A stretch of 8,184 bases of DNA from Halovulum sp039180525 (GTDB lineage: Bacteria > Pseudomonadota > Alphaproteobacteria > Rhodobacterales > Rhodobacteraceae). Positions 1 to 5,405 of this stretch are shown one piece after another. Below the pieces are notes generated by a model that saw only the letters and a program-made list of their open reading frames with translations, ran no database searches and was not told the origin of the DNA. Location: assembly GCA_039180525.1 (NCBI GenBank), contig JBCDDF010000083.1:1-8184 (forward strand), given 5' to 3'. How positions within the stretch are numbered: position 1 is the first letter of the stretch; each line of letters opens with the position of its first letter. The translations under genes and the position numbers were made by a program.

Positions 1-963
1 ATCCAGCCCGACGCCATGCGAATCCGCCTGGAGGAGATCACCTGGGGCGGCGTGCGCAAGGACGGCATCCCCTCGCTCGACAACCCCAACCTGATTTCGG
101 CGCTGGAGGCGGACTACCTGCAACCCGACGATCTGGTCTTCGGCGTGTCGATCAACGGCGATGCGCGGGCCTATCCGCTGCGTATCATGGGCTGGCACGA
201 GATGTTCAACGAGGTCATCGGCGGCGTGCCGGTGGCGCTGGCCTATTGCACGCTGTGCGGCTCCGGCATTCTGTTCGAGACGCAACTGGAAGGCCGCGCC
301 AAGCCTCTGGTTTTCGGCTCGTCGGGGTTCCTGTACCGGTCCAACAAGCTGATGTTCGACCGCGAGACGCATTCGCTGTGGAATCAGTTCACCGGCCAGC
401 CGGTGGTTGGTGCATTGGCGGACAGCGGCATCGCGTTGAAACAGCGCCCCGTGGTCATCACCACCTGGGACGCGTGGGAAGCCGCCAACCCCAAGACCCA
501 GGTGCTGTCGCTGCGCACCGGGCACCGGCGCGATTACGGCTCCGGCGTGGTCTATCGCGACTATTTCGGCTCTCCGGATCTGATGTTTCCCGCGCAGGTC
601 GATCAGACCCGGCATCGGCAGAAGGACTACATCTTCGGCATTCGCACCTTCGGCGCCGCCAAGGCCTGGCCGCTGGAGGTGTTCGCGGGCGGGCGGGTGA
701 TCAACGACGCCATCGGCGACACCAAGCTGGTGCTGATCGGCGATGCCGCCAGCCGCAGCGTGCGCGCCTATGAACGCGGGGCGTTGCGCCTGTCGCGCAA
801 AGACGGTGCGTTGCAGTCGCAAGACGGCACCACCTGGACCGAAACCGAAGAGGCGCTGACCGCCCCCGACGGCCGCCGCCTGGCCCGTGTCGCCGGGCAT
901 ATCGCCTATTGGTTCGCCTGGGATGGCTATCTGGGCGCCCGGTCGGAACTTTATCAGGGCTAG
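1..963 (+). CDS. DUF3179 domain-containing protein, 5' end missing
   Basis: The reading frame is open from base 1 to TAG at 961-963. The first in-window ATG (16) has no Shine-Dalgarno sequence and the frame is open upstream of it, so the true start, probably with a signal peptide, lies outside the window. The sequence follows the DUF3179 pattern. Counting from the ATG at 16, there is a Gly-Val-Arg-Lys-Asp-Gly-Ile-Pro block near residue 12, then a GWHE motif (59-62) with EVIGG after it, then a Cys-Thr-Leu-Cys-Gly-Ser-Gly motif (C78, C81) where the family usually has YCPLC. The FGSSGFLYRSNKLMFDRET block (100-118) and SLWNQ (120-124) come next. The biochemical role of the family is not established; it is often predicted to be exported. 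The conserved His and the two Cys suggest metal or redox chemistry, which is inference. The C-terminus appears complete. Confidence 0.88.
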   Translation: MQPDAMRIRLEEITWGGVRKDGIPSLDNPNLISALEADYLQPDDLVFGVSINGDARAYPLRIMGWHEMFNEVIGGVPVALAYCTLCGSGILFETQLEGRAKPLVFGSSGFLYRSNKLMFDRETHSLWNQFTGQPVVGALADSGIALKQRPVVITTWDAWEAANPKTQVLSLRTGHRRDYGSGVVYRDYFGSPDLMFPAQVDQTRHRQKDYIFGIRTFGAAKAWPLEVFAGGRVINDAIGDTKLVLIGDAASRSVRAYERGALRLSRKDGALQSQDGTTWTETEEALTAPDGRRLARVAGHIAYWFAWDGYLGARSELYQG

Positions 964-984
964 CGCGGCCGCGCCTTCGCCGAG

Positions 985-1081
985 ACGCGCCCGGGACCCG
1001 ATCCGGGGCCTCTGGGCCATGGGGGGGCATGGCGGCCATCGTGCGGCGCGGCGGAGGCCCCGGGTCAAGCCCGGGGCGCGT
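985..1081. repeat. intergenic palindromic repeat element, copy 1
   Basis: Two arms of about 28 bases, 985-1012 and 1053-1081, are imperfect reverse complements. The left arm starts ACGCGCCCGGG and ends CCGGGGCCTC; the right arm starts GGAGGCCCCGGG and ends CCCGGGGCGCGT. The right arm itself contains a smaller hairpin, CCCCGGG (1058-1064), loop TCAAG, CCCGGGG (1070-1076). A related element lies inside nnr at 6477-6554, sharing GGAGGCCCCGG, CCGGGGCGCGT and, inverted, CCCGGGCTTGACCC. This marks it as a dispersed repeat rather than a gene-specific structure. It lies 22 bases after the DUF3179 stop, so its transcript hairpin could also shield or end that mRNA, but no T-tract follows. Confidence 0.7.
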
Positions 1082-1175
1082 GGTACAGAACGTGCGAACC
1101 GGCTTCGGGGCATTGTTTCGCCTGCGGCGTCGGCTATCTGGCAGAGGCGGATCGCGTCAGGGTCAGGAGAAGTCG

Positions 1176-2027
1176 ATGCAGAACTGGGCGTTCATGCTGG
1201 GGTTCGTGCTGGGCCTTGCGACGGCCCTCGGGCCGGCGCGTGCGGCCGATGTTCCATGTGGGGCAGAGGCAGCCTGTACGCTGCCCGGCGGCAGCTATCA
1301 CCTGATGGGGCCGGCCGATTGGGACGGGGTAACGCCCCTGCCGGCGATGATCTTCTATCACGGCTTCCGGTCTTCGGGCTTGTCGGCGCTGCGCTCTGCG
1401 GGGCTGAGGGCCGATTTCGCGGATCAGGGCTATCTGGTGATTGCGCCCAACGGCGCCAGGATGCGCGGGTCGGAGGCGCGTGCCTGGCCGGCGCGGGACG
1501 AGGTCGACCCGGTGCGCGACGATGTCGCGTTTTCCTTGGCGGTGCTGGACGATGTCGCGGCGCGGCTGCCGATCGACGCGGCCCGGGTCTATGTCTCGGG
1601 CTTCTCTGCCGGCGGGTCGATGGCCTGGCGCATGGCCTGCCTGGCCGGGGACCGTTTCGCCGGCGCGGCCTCGGTCGCCGGTGCGCTGCGCCGCCCGCCC
1701 GAGATACCCGACACTTGCCCCACCGGACCGATCCGCCTGATCCAGATCCACGGCTTCGCCGATGCCCAGGTTCCGTTCGAAGGCCGCGCCATCCGCGACT
1801 GGCACCAGGGCGATCTGTTCGCCGGCCTGGCGCTTGTGCGCCGCACCAACGGCTGCCGGTCGAACCCCGACAGCATCGTAGTAGAGGATCCGTTCTGGTG
1901 CCGCACCTGGGCGGACAGCTGCGACAGCGGCGCCATCGCCCTCTGCCTCCACCCCGGCGGCCATGGGCTGCCGCGCGGCTGGACGGCGCGGGCACGGGCG
2001 TTTTTGGAGGACGGGGTGGGGGAGTGA
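1176..2027 (+). CDS. secreted alpha/beta-hydrolase esterase, PHB depolymerase/LpqC type
   Basis: 283 aa. The ATG at 1176 is preceded by AGGAGA (1165-1170) five bases upstream and opens a Sec signal peptide (hydrophobic residues 4-19, Ala-Arg-Ala cleavage site near 21-23), so the longer upstream frame is not used. The mature part matches the polyhydroxybutyrate depolymerase/feruloyl esterase-like family (COG3509). Features are an oxyanion-side HG (62-63), nucleophile elbow GFSAGG (142-147, Ser144), HGFAD followed by VPF (192-201, probable acid Asp196), and GGHG (261-264, probable base His263). Eight cysteines, mostly in the last third, suggest disulfides and fit an exported enzyme. The substrate cannot be read from sequence: short polyester, aryl ester or other ester. 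A weak promoter candidate, TTGTTT (1113-1118) with TATCTG (1135-1140), precedes it. The gene stands alone, with the next gene 134 bases on. Confidence 0.85.
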   Translation: MQNWAFMLGFVLGLATALGPARAADVPCGAEAACTLPGGSYHLMGPADWDGVTPLPAMIFYHGFRSSGLSALRSAGLRADFADQGYLVIAPNGARMRGSEARAWPARDEVDPVRDDVAFSLAVLDDVAARLPIDAARVYVSGFSAGGSMAWRMACLAGDRFAGAASVAGALRRPPEIPDTCPTGPIRLIQIHGFADAQVPFEGRAIRDWHQGDLFAGLALVRRTNGCRSNPDSIVVEDPFWCRTWADSCDSGAIALCLHPGGHGLPRGWTARARAFLEDGVGE

Positions 2028-2100
2028 GGGGTGGGCGGGCGAATGAAGCGGACTTTCGCGGCGGTTGCACCGGTGTCCGCTACCGCGAACGCGAAATGGT

Positions 2101-2139
2101 TTGCCAGGTTGTCATTTGTGGAACATAGTGTGAACAAAT
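2101..2139 (+). promoter_or_regulatory. promoter of the lysE/ABM unit with overlapping dyad
   Basis: TTGCCA (2101-2106) and CATAGT (2124-2129) are separated by exactly 17 bases and match the sigma-70 boxes at 5/6 and 4/6 positions. An inverted repeat, ATTTGT (2114-2119) and ACAAAT (2134-2139) with a 14-base gap, straddles the -10 box, where a repressor could block RNA polymerase. The region is AT-rich compared with its surroundings. No regulator gene is adjacent, so the identity of any binding protein is unknown. Confidence 0.5.
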
Positions 2140-2161
2140 TGGCGTGACGAAAGGTCAGACC

Positions 2162-2803
2162 ATGCAAGACATTTCGCTCTTTCTCCCAGGCACTCTTTTG
2201 GCCTACTCGGCCTTTCTGCTCGCCATCGCCAGTCCGGGACCGAACATCCTTGCGGCTATCGGGACGTCGATGGGCGTCAGTCGAGCTTCCGGGATGGCGC
2301 TGGCCATGGGGGTCGCGACCGGCTCGTTTACCTGGGCGCTTCTCACTGTCTTCGGCCTATCGGCAATCCTTGCGACATATGCCTCGGCACTGCTGCTTAT
2401 CAAAATTTTTGGCGGGCTCTATCTGCTTTGGCTGGCCTACAAGTCCTTCAAGTCGGCAGCCTCAAGCCATGACATAGAAGCAAAGGAATTGGCTGGCGGA
2501 CGCCGCACGCCATTTGGCTATTTCCAGCGCGGCTACATCATCCAAATGACGAACCCAAAGGCCGCACTTGCCTGGATTGCGATCATCTCACTTGGTCTTC
2601 AAAAAGGCGCACCGCTTTGGGTCGGTGCCGTGATCGTTCTGGGCACTTTCGCGCTCTCGATCATCATTCACCTCCTCTACGCGGTCGCATTCTCAACCCC
2701 CGTGATGGTACGCGTCTACGGCAAGGCCCGACGTGTCATTCAAAGTATCCTCGGCACATTTTTTGCGCTCGCTGGTTTGCGGCTTCTAATGAGCAGGAAC
2801 TGA
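2162..2803 (+). CDS. LysE/RhtB-family amino acid or metabolite exporter
   Basis: 213 aa from the ATG at 2162, the usual length for the family. A GTG at 2144 in the same frame would add six residues, but it lacks a ribosome-binding site; the ATG has AAAGGT (2149-2154) eight bases upstream. The protein is an inner-membrane translocator of the LysE/RhtB superfamily, which exports amino acids or related small molecules using the proton gradient. Diagnostic features are SPGPN (24-28) in the first membrane helix, GGLYLLWLAYKSFKS (84-98) at the end of the third, and NPKAALAW (131-138) starting the fourth. About six membrane segments are visible (roughly 9-31, 44-66, 68-92, 133-147, 151-178, 193-211). 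The substrate cannot be assigned. The next gene starts four bases after this stop, so the two are almost certainly co-transcribed. GC is clearly lower than in the flanking genes (31 of 60 bases at 2401-2460 against 49 of 60 at 6241-6300), suggesting a different history. Confidence 0.9.
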   Translation: MQDISLFLPGTLLAYSAFLLAIASPGPNILAAIGTSMGVSRASGMALAMGVATGSFTWALLTVFGLSAILATYASALLLIKIFGGLYLLWLAYKSFKSAASSHDIEAKELAGGRRTPFGYFQRGYIIQMTNPKAALAWIAIISLGLQKGAPLWVGAVIVLGTFALSIIIHLLYAVAFSTPVMVRVYGKARRVIQSILGTFFALAGLRLLMSRN

Positions 2804-2807
2804 TCCA

Positions 2808-3137
2808 ATGACGCACTATCCCGGGGCCGCTGCGGCCAACTTGAATGATGGGTTCGTCGTGGCGATCAACATCGTCGCGAAAGAGGGTGAGGCAGATGCC
2901 GTCGCAGACATCTTGGAACGACTGATCGAACCGACGATGGCCGAGCCAGGCGTAAAATTCTTCATGCCCTACCGGTCGCCTTCGGATCAAAACGATTTCT
3001 TCGTGTACGAACTCTACAAAGATGCCGCTGGATGGGATGCGCATAACGAGTCCGCTCATTTCCAAAGCGCGGTAGAAGAGTTGCTACCGAAGGTCGAGCG
3101 GCGGGAACGGGTCCCGTTCGTCCCTTATGTCGATTGA
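2808..3137 (+). CDS. ABM-fold protein (putative quinol monooxygenase, YgiN-like)
   Basis: 109 aa, a single antibiotic-biosynthesis-monooxygenase (dimeric ferredoxin-like barrel) domain of normal length. The ATG at 2808 has AGGAA (2795-2799) eight bases upstream, inside the end of the preceding exporter gene. Residues 16-25 form the first strand (FVVAINIVAK). Residues 46-86 carry the family pattern: EPGVKFF, YRSPSDQNDFFVYELY, then WDAHNESAHFQ with His79 and His84. Members include cofactor-free quinol monooxygenases, haem-degrading enzymes and autoinducer-2-type LsrG proteins. Without the haem-oxygenase Asn/Trp/His set clearly visible, I would not go beyond a general ABM assignment. Pairing with a LysE-type exporter suggests modification or removal of a small metabolite that is also exported, which is inference. 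Confidence 0.85.
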   Translation: MTHYPGAAAANLNDGFVVAINIVAKEGEADAVADILERLIEPTMAEPGVKFFMPYRSPSDQNDFFVYELYKDAAGWDAHNESAHFQSAVEELLPKVERRERVPFVPYVD

Positions 3138-3365
3138 GCCGTTCTTTCAGAGCGGACATTCGCCACGACGCCGCATTTCAACAGTCTGAACGCAAGGCGG
3201 ACAAACAGAGCTACCGCGGGTTTCCGGCAATTGCAGCGTCCGACACACCCAAAAACCCAACGCCCACTCAGCCCGAACCCCAGGCGCCGCGCATTGCTGG
3301 CGTATCGCCCGTCCATCGCGCGCGGTCGCCCCGCATGACCCCGGCGGCACCAGCGCCACCCCGCC

Positions 3366-3389
3366 GTAGGATGGGTATCCTACCCATCC
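3366..3389. repeat. nested palindrome able to form two alternative hairpins
   Basis: GTAGGAT (3366-3372) pairs with ATCCTAC (3377-3383). Overlapping it, GGATGGGTA (3369-3377) pairs with TACCCATCC (3381-3389) across a three-base loop. The two stems share bases and exclude each other. No T-tract follows on either strand, so it is not a typical intrinsic terminator. It could be a dispersed palindromic repeat or a transcript-end stabiliser. Confidence 0.6.
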
Positions 3390-3402
3390 CCCCAACGCCC
3401 AC

Positions 3403-3427
3403 AAAAAAGGGGCCCGAAGGCCCCTTT
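3403..3427 (-). terminator. intrinsic terminator of the glnB-glnA operon
   Basis: Read on the minus strand, GGGGCC, a TTCG tetraloop and GGCCCC (3424 down to 3409) are followed by six T (3408-3403). The stem is extended by an AAA/TTT pairing. It starts 18 bases past the glnA stop and has the classic form: GC-rich stem, stable UUCG loop, U-tract. Confidence 0.92.
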
Positions 3428-3445
3428 CGTCCTCAACCAGCCGCC

Positions 3446-4855
3446 TCAGCAGCTGTAATACATCGCGAATTCCACCGGGTGGGGGGTGTGCTCGAAATTA
3501 TACACCTCTTCCCACTTCAACTCGGCATAACCCTCGATCTGGTCCTTGGTGAACACATCGCCCGCCAGCAGGAAGTCGTGATCGGCCTCCAGCGCCTCCA
3601 GCGCCTCGCGCAGCGAGCCGCAGACGGTGGGGATGCCGGCCAGTTCCTCGGGCGGCAGATCATAGAGATCCTTGTCCGCCGCATCGCCCGGGTGGATCTT
3701 GTTCTTGATCCCGTCAAGTCCGGCCATCAGCAGCGCCGCAAAGCACAGGTACGGGTTGGCGGACGGATCGGGGAAGCGCGTCTCCACCCGCTTCGCCTTG
3801 GGGCTTTCGGTCCACGGGATCCGGCAGGAGGCGGAGCGGTTGCGCGCCGAATAAGCCAGCAGCACCGGCGCCTCGAAGCCCGGGATCAGACGCTTGTAGG
3901 AATTCGTCGCCGGGTTGGTGAACGCGTTCAGCGTCTTGGCATGTTTCAATACGCCGCCGATGTAGTACAGCGCCTCGTCGGACAGATCGGCGTACTTGTC
4001 GCCCGCAAACAGCGGCTTGCCGTCCTTCCAGATCGACTGGTTCACATGCATGCCGGTGCCGTTGTCGCCGGCGATCGGCTTGGGCATGAAGGTCGCCGAT
4101 TTGCCATAGGCGTTGGCGACCTGGTGAATGACGTATTTGTACTTCTGCAGGTTGTCGGCCTGGGTCACCAACGTGTCGAAGACCAGACCCAGTTCGTGCT
4201 GACAGGACGCCACCTCGTGATGGTGTTTGTCCACCGTCATGCCGATGCGCTTCATGGTCGACAGCATTTCCGACCGCAGGTCCTGGCCATGGTCGACCGG
4301 GGGCACCGGAAAATACCCGCCCTTGATGCCGGGGCGGTGGCCCAGATTGCCCATCTCGTAATCGGTATCGGTGTTCCAAGACGCATCATGCGCATCCACC
4401 GCATAGCCGACCTTGTGCATCTCCACCGAATAGCGGACATCGTCGAACACGAAGAATTCGGCTTCCGGGCCCCAGTACGACGTATCGCCAACGCCCGAAG
4501 ACTTCAGATACGCCTCCGCCTTGACCGCCGTGCCGCGGGGGTCGCGCTCATAGGGCTCGTTGGTGTCCGGCTCCAGCACGTTGCAGTGCAGGCACAGCGT
4601 CTTTTCAGCATAGAACGGATCCATATAGGCCGAGTCCGGATCGGGCATCAGCTTCATGTCCGACTTGTCGATCGACTTCCAGCCGGCGATCGAAGAGCCG
4701 TCGAACATCCAGCCCTCGGTCAGAAAATCTTCGTCCACCACATCGACGATGGCGGTGACGTGCTGCAGCTTGCCGCGCGGGTCGGTGAAGCGCAGGTCGA
4801 CATACTCGACCTCTTCATCCTTGATCGTCGACAAGACGGACGACGTGTCACTCAT
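3446..4855 (-). CDS. glnA: type I glutamine synthetase
   Basis: 469 aa, the normal length of the dodecameric GSI enzyme, which condenses glutamate and ammonium with ATP to form glutamine in the cytoplasm. All signature blocks are in place: the DGSS loop (52-55), metal ligands in PEAEFF (Glu131, Glu133), KGGYFPVPP (178-186), HHHEVA (211-216), GTGMHVNQS with His270 (266-274), NSYKRLIPGFEAP (318-330), NRSASCRIP (339-347) and ETRFP with Glu358. The adenylylation motif LYDLPPEE places the regulatory Tyr at 398, so activity should be switched off by GlnE-type adenylylation, as expected for GSI-beta. The ATG at 4855 has a GAGGGA ribosome site about nine bases upstream. It lies 35 bases downstream of glnB with no terminator between them, and ends at the hairpin at 3403-3427. 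Confidence 0.98.
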   Translation of the reverse strand: MSDTSSVLSTIKDEEVEYVDLRFTDPRGKLQHVTAIVDVVDEDFLTEGWMFDGSSIAGWKSIDKSDMKLMPDPDSAYMDPFYAEKTLCLHCNVLEPDTNEPYERDPRGTAVKAEAYLKSSGVGDTSYWGPEAEFFVFDDVRYSVEMHKVGYAVDAHDASWNTDTDYEMGNLGHRPGIKGGYFPVPPVDHGQDLRSEMLSTMKRIGMTVDKHHHEVASCQHELGLVFDTLVTQADNLQKYKYVIHQVANAYGKSATFMPKPIAGDNGTGMHVNQSIWKDGKPLFAGDKYADLSDEALYYIGGVLKHAKTLNAFTNPATNSYKRLIPGFEAPVLLAYSARNRSASCRIPWTESPKAKRVETRFPDPSANPYLCFAALLMAGLDGIKNKIHPGDAADKDLYDLPPEELAGIPTVCGSLREALEALEADHDFLLAGDVFTKDQIEGYAELKWEEVYNFEHTPHPVEFAMYYSC

Positions 4856-4890
4856 GGTTCTTTTCCCTCACATTTTGGATGAGTTTGGGG

Positions 4891-5229
4891 TTACAGCGCG
4901 TCCGCGCCTTCCTCCCCGGTACGGATACGGATCGCCTGCGCGATGTCCGATACAAAGATCTTGCCATCGCCGATCTTGCCGGTCTTGGCGGCGCTGGTGA
5001 TCGCCTCGACCGCGGCGTCCAGCATGTCGTCGGCGATGACGACCTCGATCTTCACCTTGGGCAGGAAATCGACGACGTACTCGGCGCCGCGATACAACTC
5101 GGTATGGCCCTTCTGGCGGCCGAAGCCCTTGGCCTCGATCACGCTCAGGCCCTGGACGCCGATCTCTTGCAGCGCCTCTTTGACCTCGTCGAGTTTGAAC
5201 GGCTTGATGACCGCTTCGATCTTTTTCAT
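4891..5229 (-). CDS. glnB: nitrogen regulatory protein PII
   Basis: 112 aa, exactly the length of the trimeric PII signal protein. The frame extends upstream, but the ATG at 5229 gives the canonical MKKIEAVIKPFKLDEVK start and has a strong GGAGGAA site (5244-5238) eight bases before it. The T-loop contains GRQKGHTELYRGAEY (37-51) with Tyr51, the uridylylation site modified by GlnD. The second PII signature, TGKIGDGKIFV, is at 83-93. PII binds ATP/ADP and 2-oxoglutarate and conveys nitrogen status to GlnE (glutamine synthetase adenylylation) and to the NtrB/NtrC system. Its place directly upstream of glnA is the usual alphaproteobacterial glnBA arrangement. It is called glnB rather than glnK because it pairs with glnA and no amtB is adjacent. 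Confidence 0.97.
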   Translation of the reverse strand: MKKIEAVIKPFKLDEVKEALQEIGVQGLSVIEAKGFGRQKGHTELYRGAEYVVDFLPKVKIEVVIADDMLDAAVEAITSAAKTGKIGDGKIFVSDIAQAIRIRTGEEGADAL

Positions 5230-5405
5230 CTGCAGGCTTCCTCCCCCGGTCGCCGGTCTCCGATCGCGTCGGGGCGGACAAATCACCTGGGCAGGCGGAG
5301 TTCAAACCGCTAGCCTGACTGCCGCCCGGGCGGGGTCTGCGAAAGCGTTGTGACTGCCTGAATTTTGTGCAGACTGCCCAATTGCTGAGCGGAGAGCGAA
5401 CGCCC
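5230..5405. promoter_or_regulatory. divergent control region of glnBA and nnr
   Basis: This 176-bp gap separates two divergent genes and must hold both promoters. On the minus strand, TGCACAAAATTCAGGCA (5371-5355) agrees at 12 of 17 positions with the enteric NtrC-site consensus and sits 126-142 bases upstream of the glnB ATG, a plausible enhancer distance. GACTGCC occurs three times on the plus strand (5317-5323, 5352-5358, 5372-5378), two copies overlapping or abutting that site. A weak glnB promoter candidate is TTGAAC (5305-5300) with a poor TTTGTC -10 (5282-5277), the kind of box that would need an activator. No clear GG-N10-GC sigma-54 promoter was seen. Confidence 0.4.

Larger units (their letters stand above)
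3138..3445. other. 308-bp intergenic region without a gene
   Basis: This lies between the convergent ABM and glnA genes. I see no credible coding sequence: the long plus-strand frame crossing it is antisense to glnA. It holds a motif AGCGGACATTCGC (3151-3163) that resembles AGCGGACTTTCGC at 2047-2059 on the other side of the lysE/ABM pair, an AC-rich stretch around 3240-3290, a strong stem-loop at 3366-3389 and the glnA terminator at 3403-3427. No T-rich terminator directly follows the ABM gene. Confidence 0.6.

Noticed and set aside
887..2128. Plus-strand 413-codon frame overlapping DUF3179 and the esterase
   Set aside because: Low-complexity Arg/Gly/Ala product; the true esterase lies in another frame with a signal peptide, ribosome site and catalytic motifs.
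3587..3606. Short direct repeat CTCCAGCGC in tandem
   Set aside because: It encodes ALEALE within the glnA C-terminal region; ordinary coding repetition, not a CRISPR or functional repeat.
3134..4882. Plus-strand open frame of 582 codons across the glnA region
   Set aside because: It is the antisense shadow of glnA, a high-GC artefact. The minus-strand frame gives a complete glutamine synthetase with all motifs, while this product has no recognisable domain.
5230..5286. N-terminal extension of glnB to 5286
   Set aside because: The added residues are not PII-like, and the strong ribosome site is positioned for the ATG at 5229.
5340..5380. Possible sigma-54 promoter for glnB
   Set aside because: No GG and GC pair with the required ten-base spacing was found near the NtrC-like site.
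5367..5405. GTG start of nnr at 5367
   Set aside because: The family normally starts just before LLTAAQMRAIE; the ATG at 5406 gives this and has a purine-rich site upstream.
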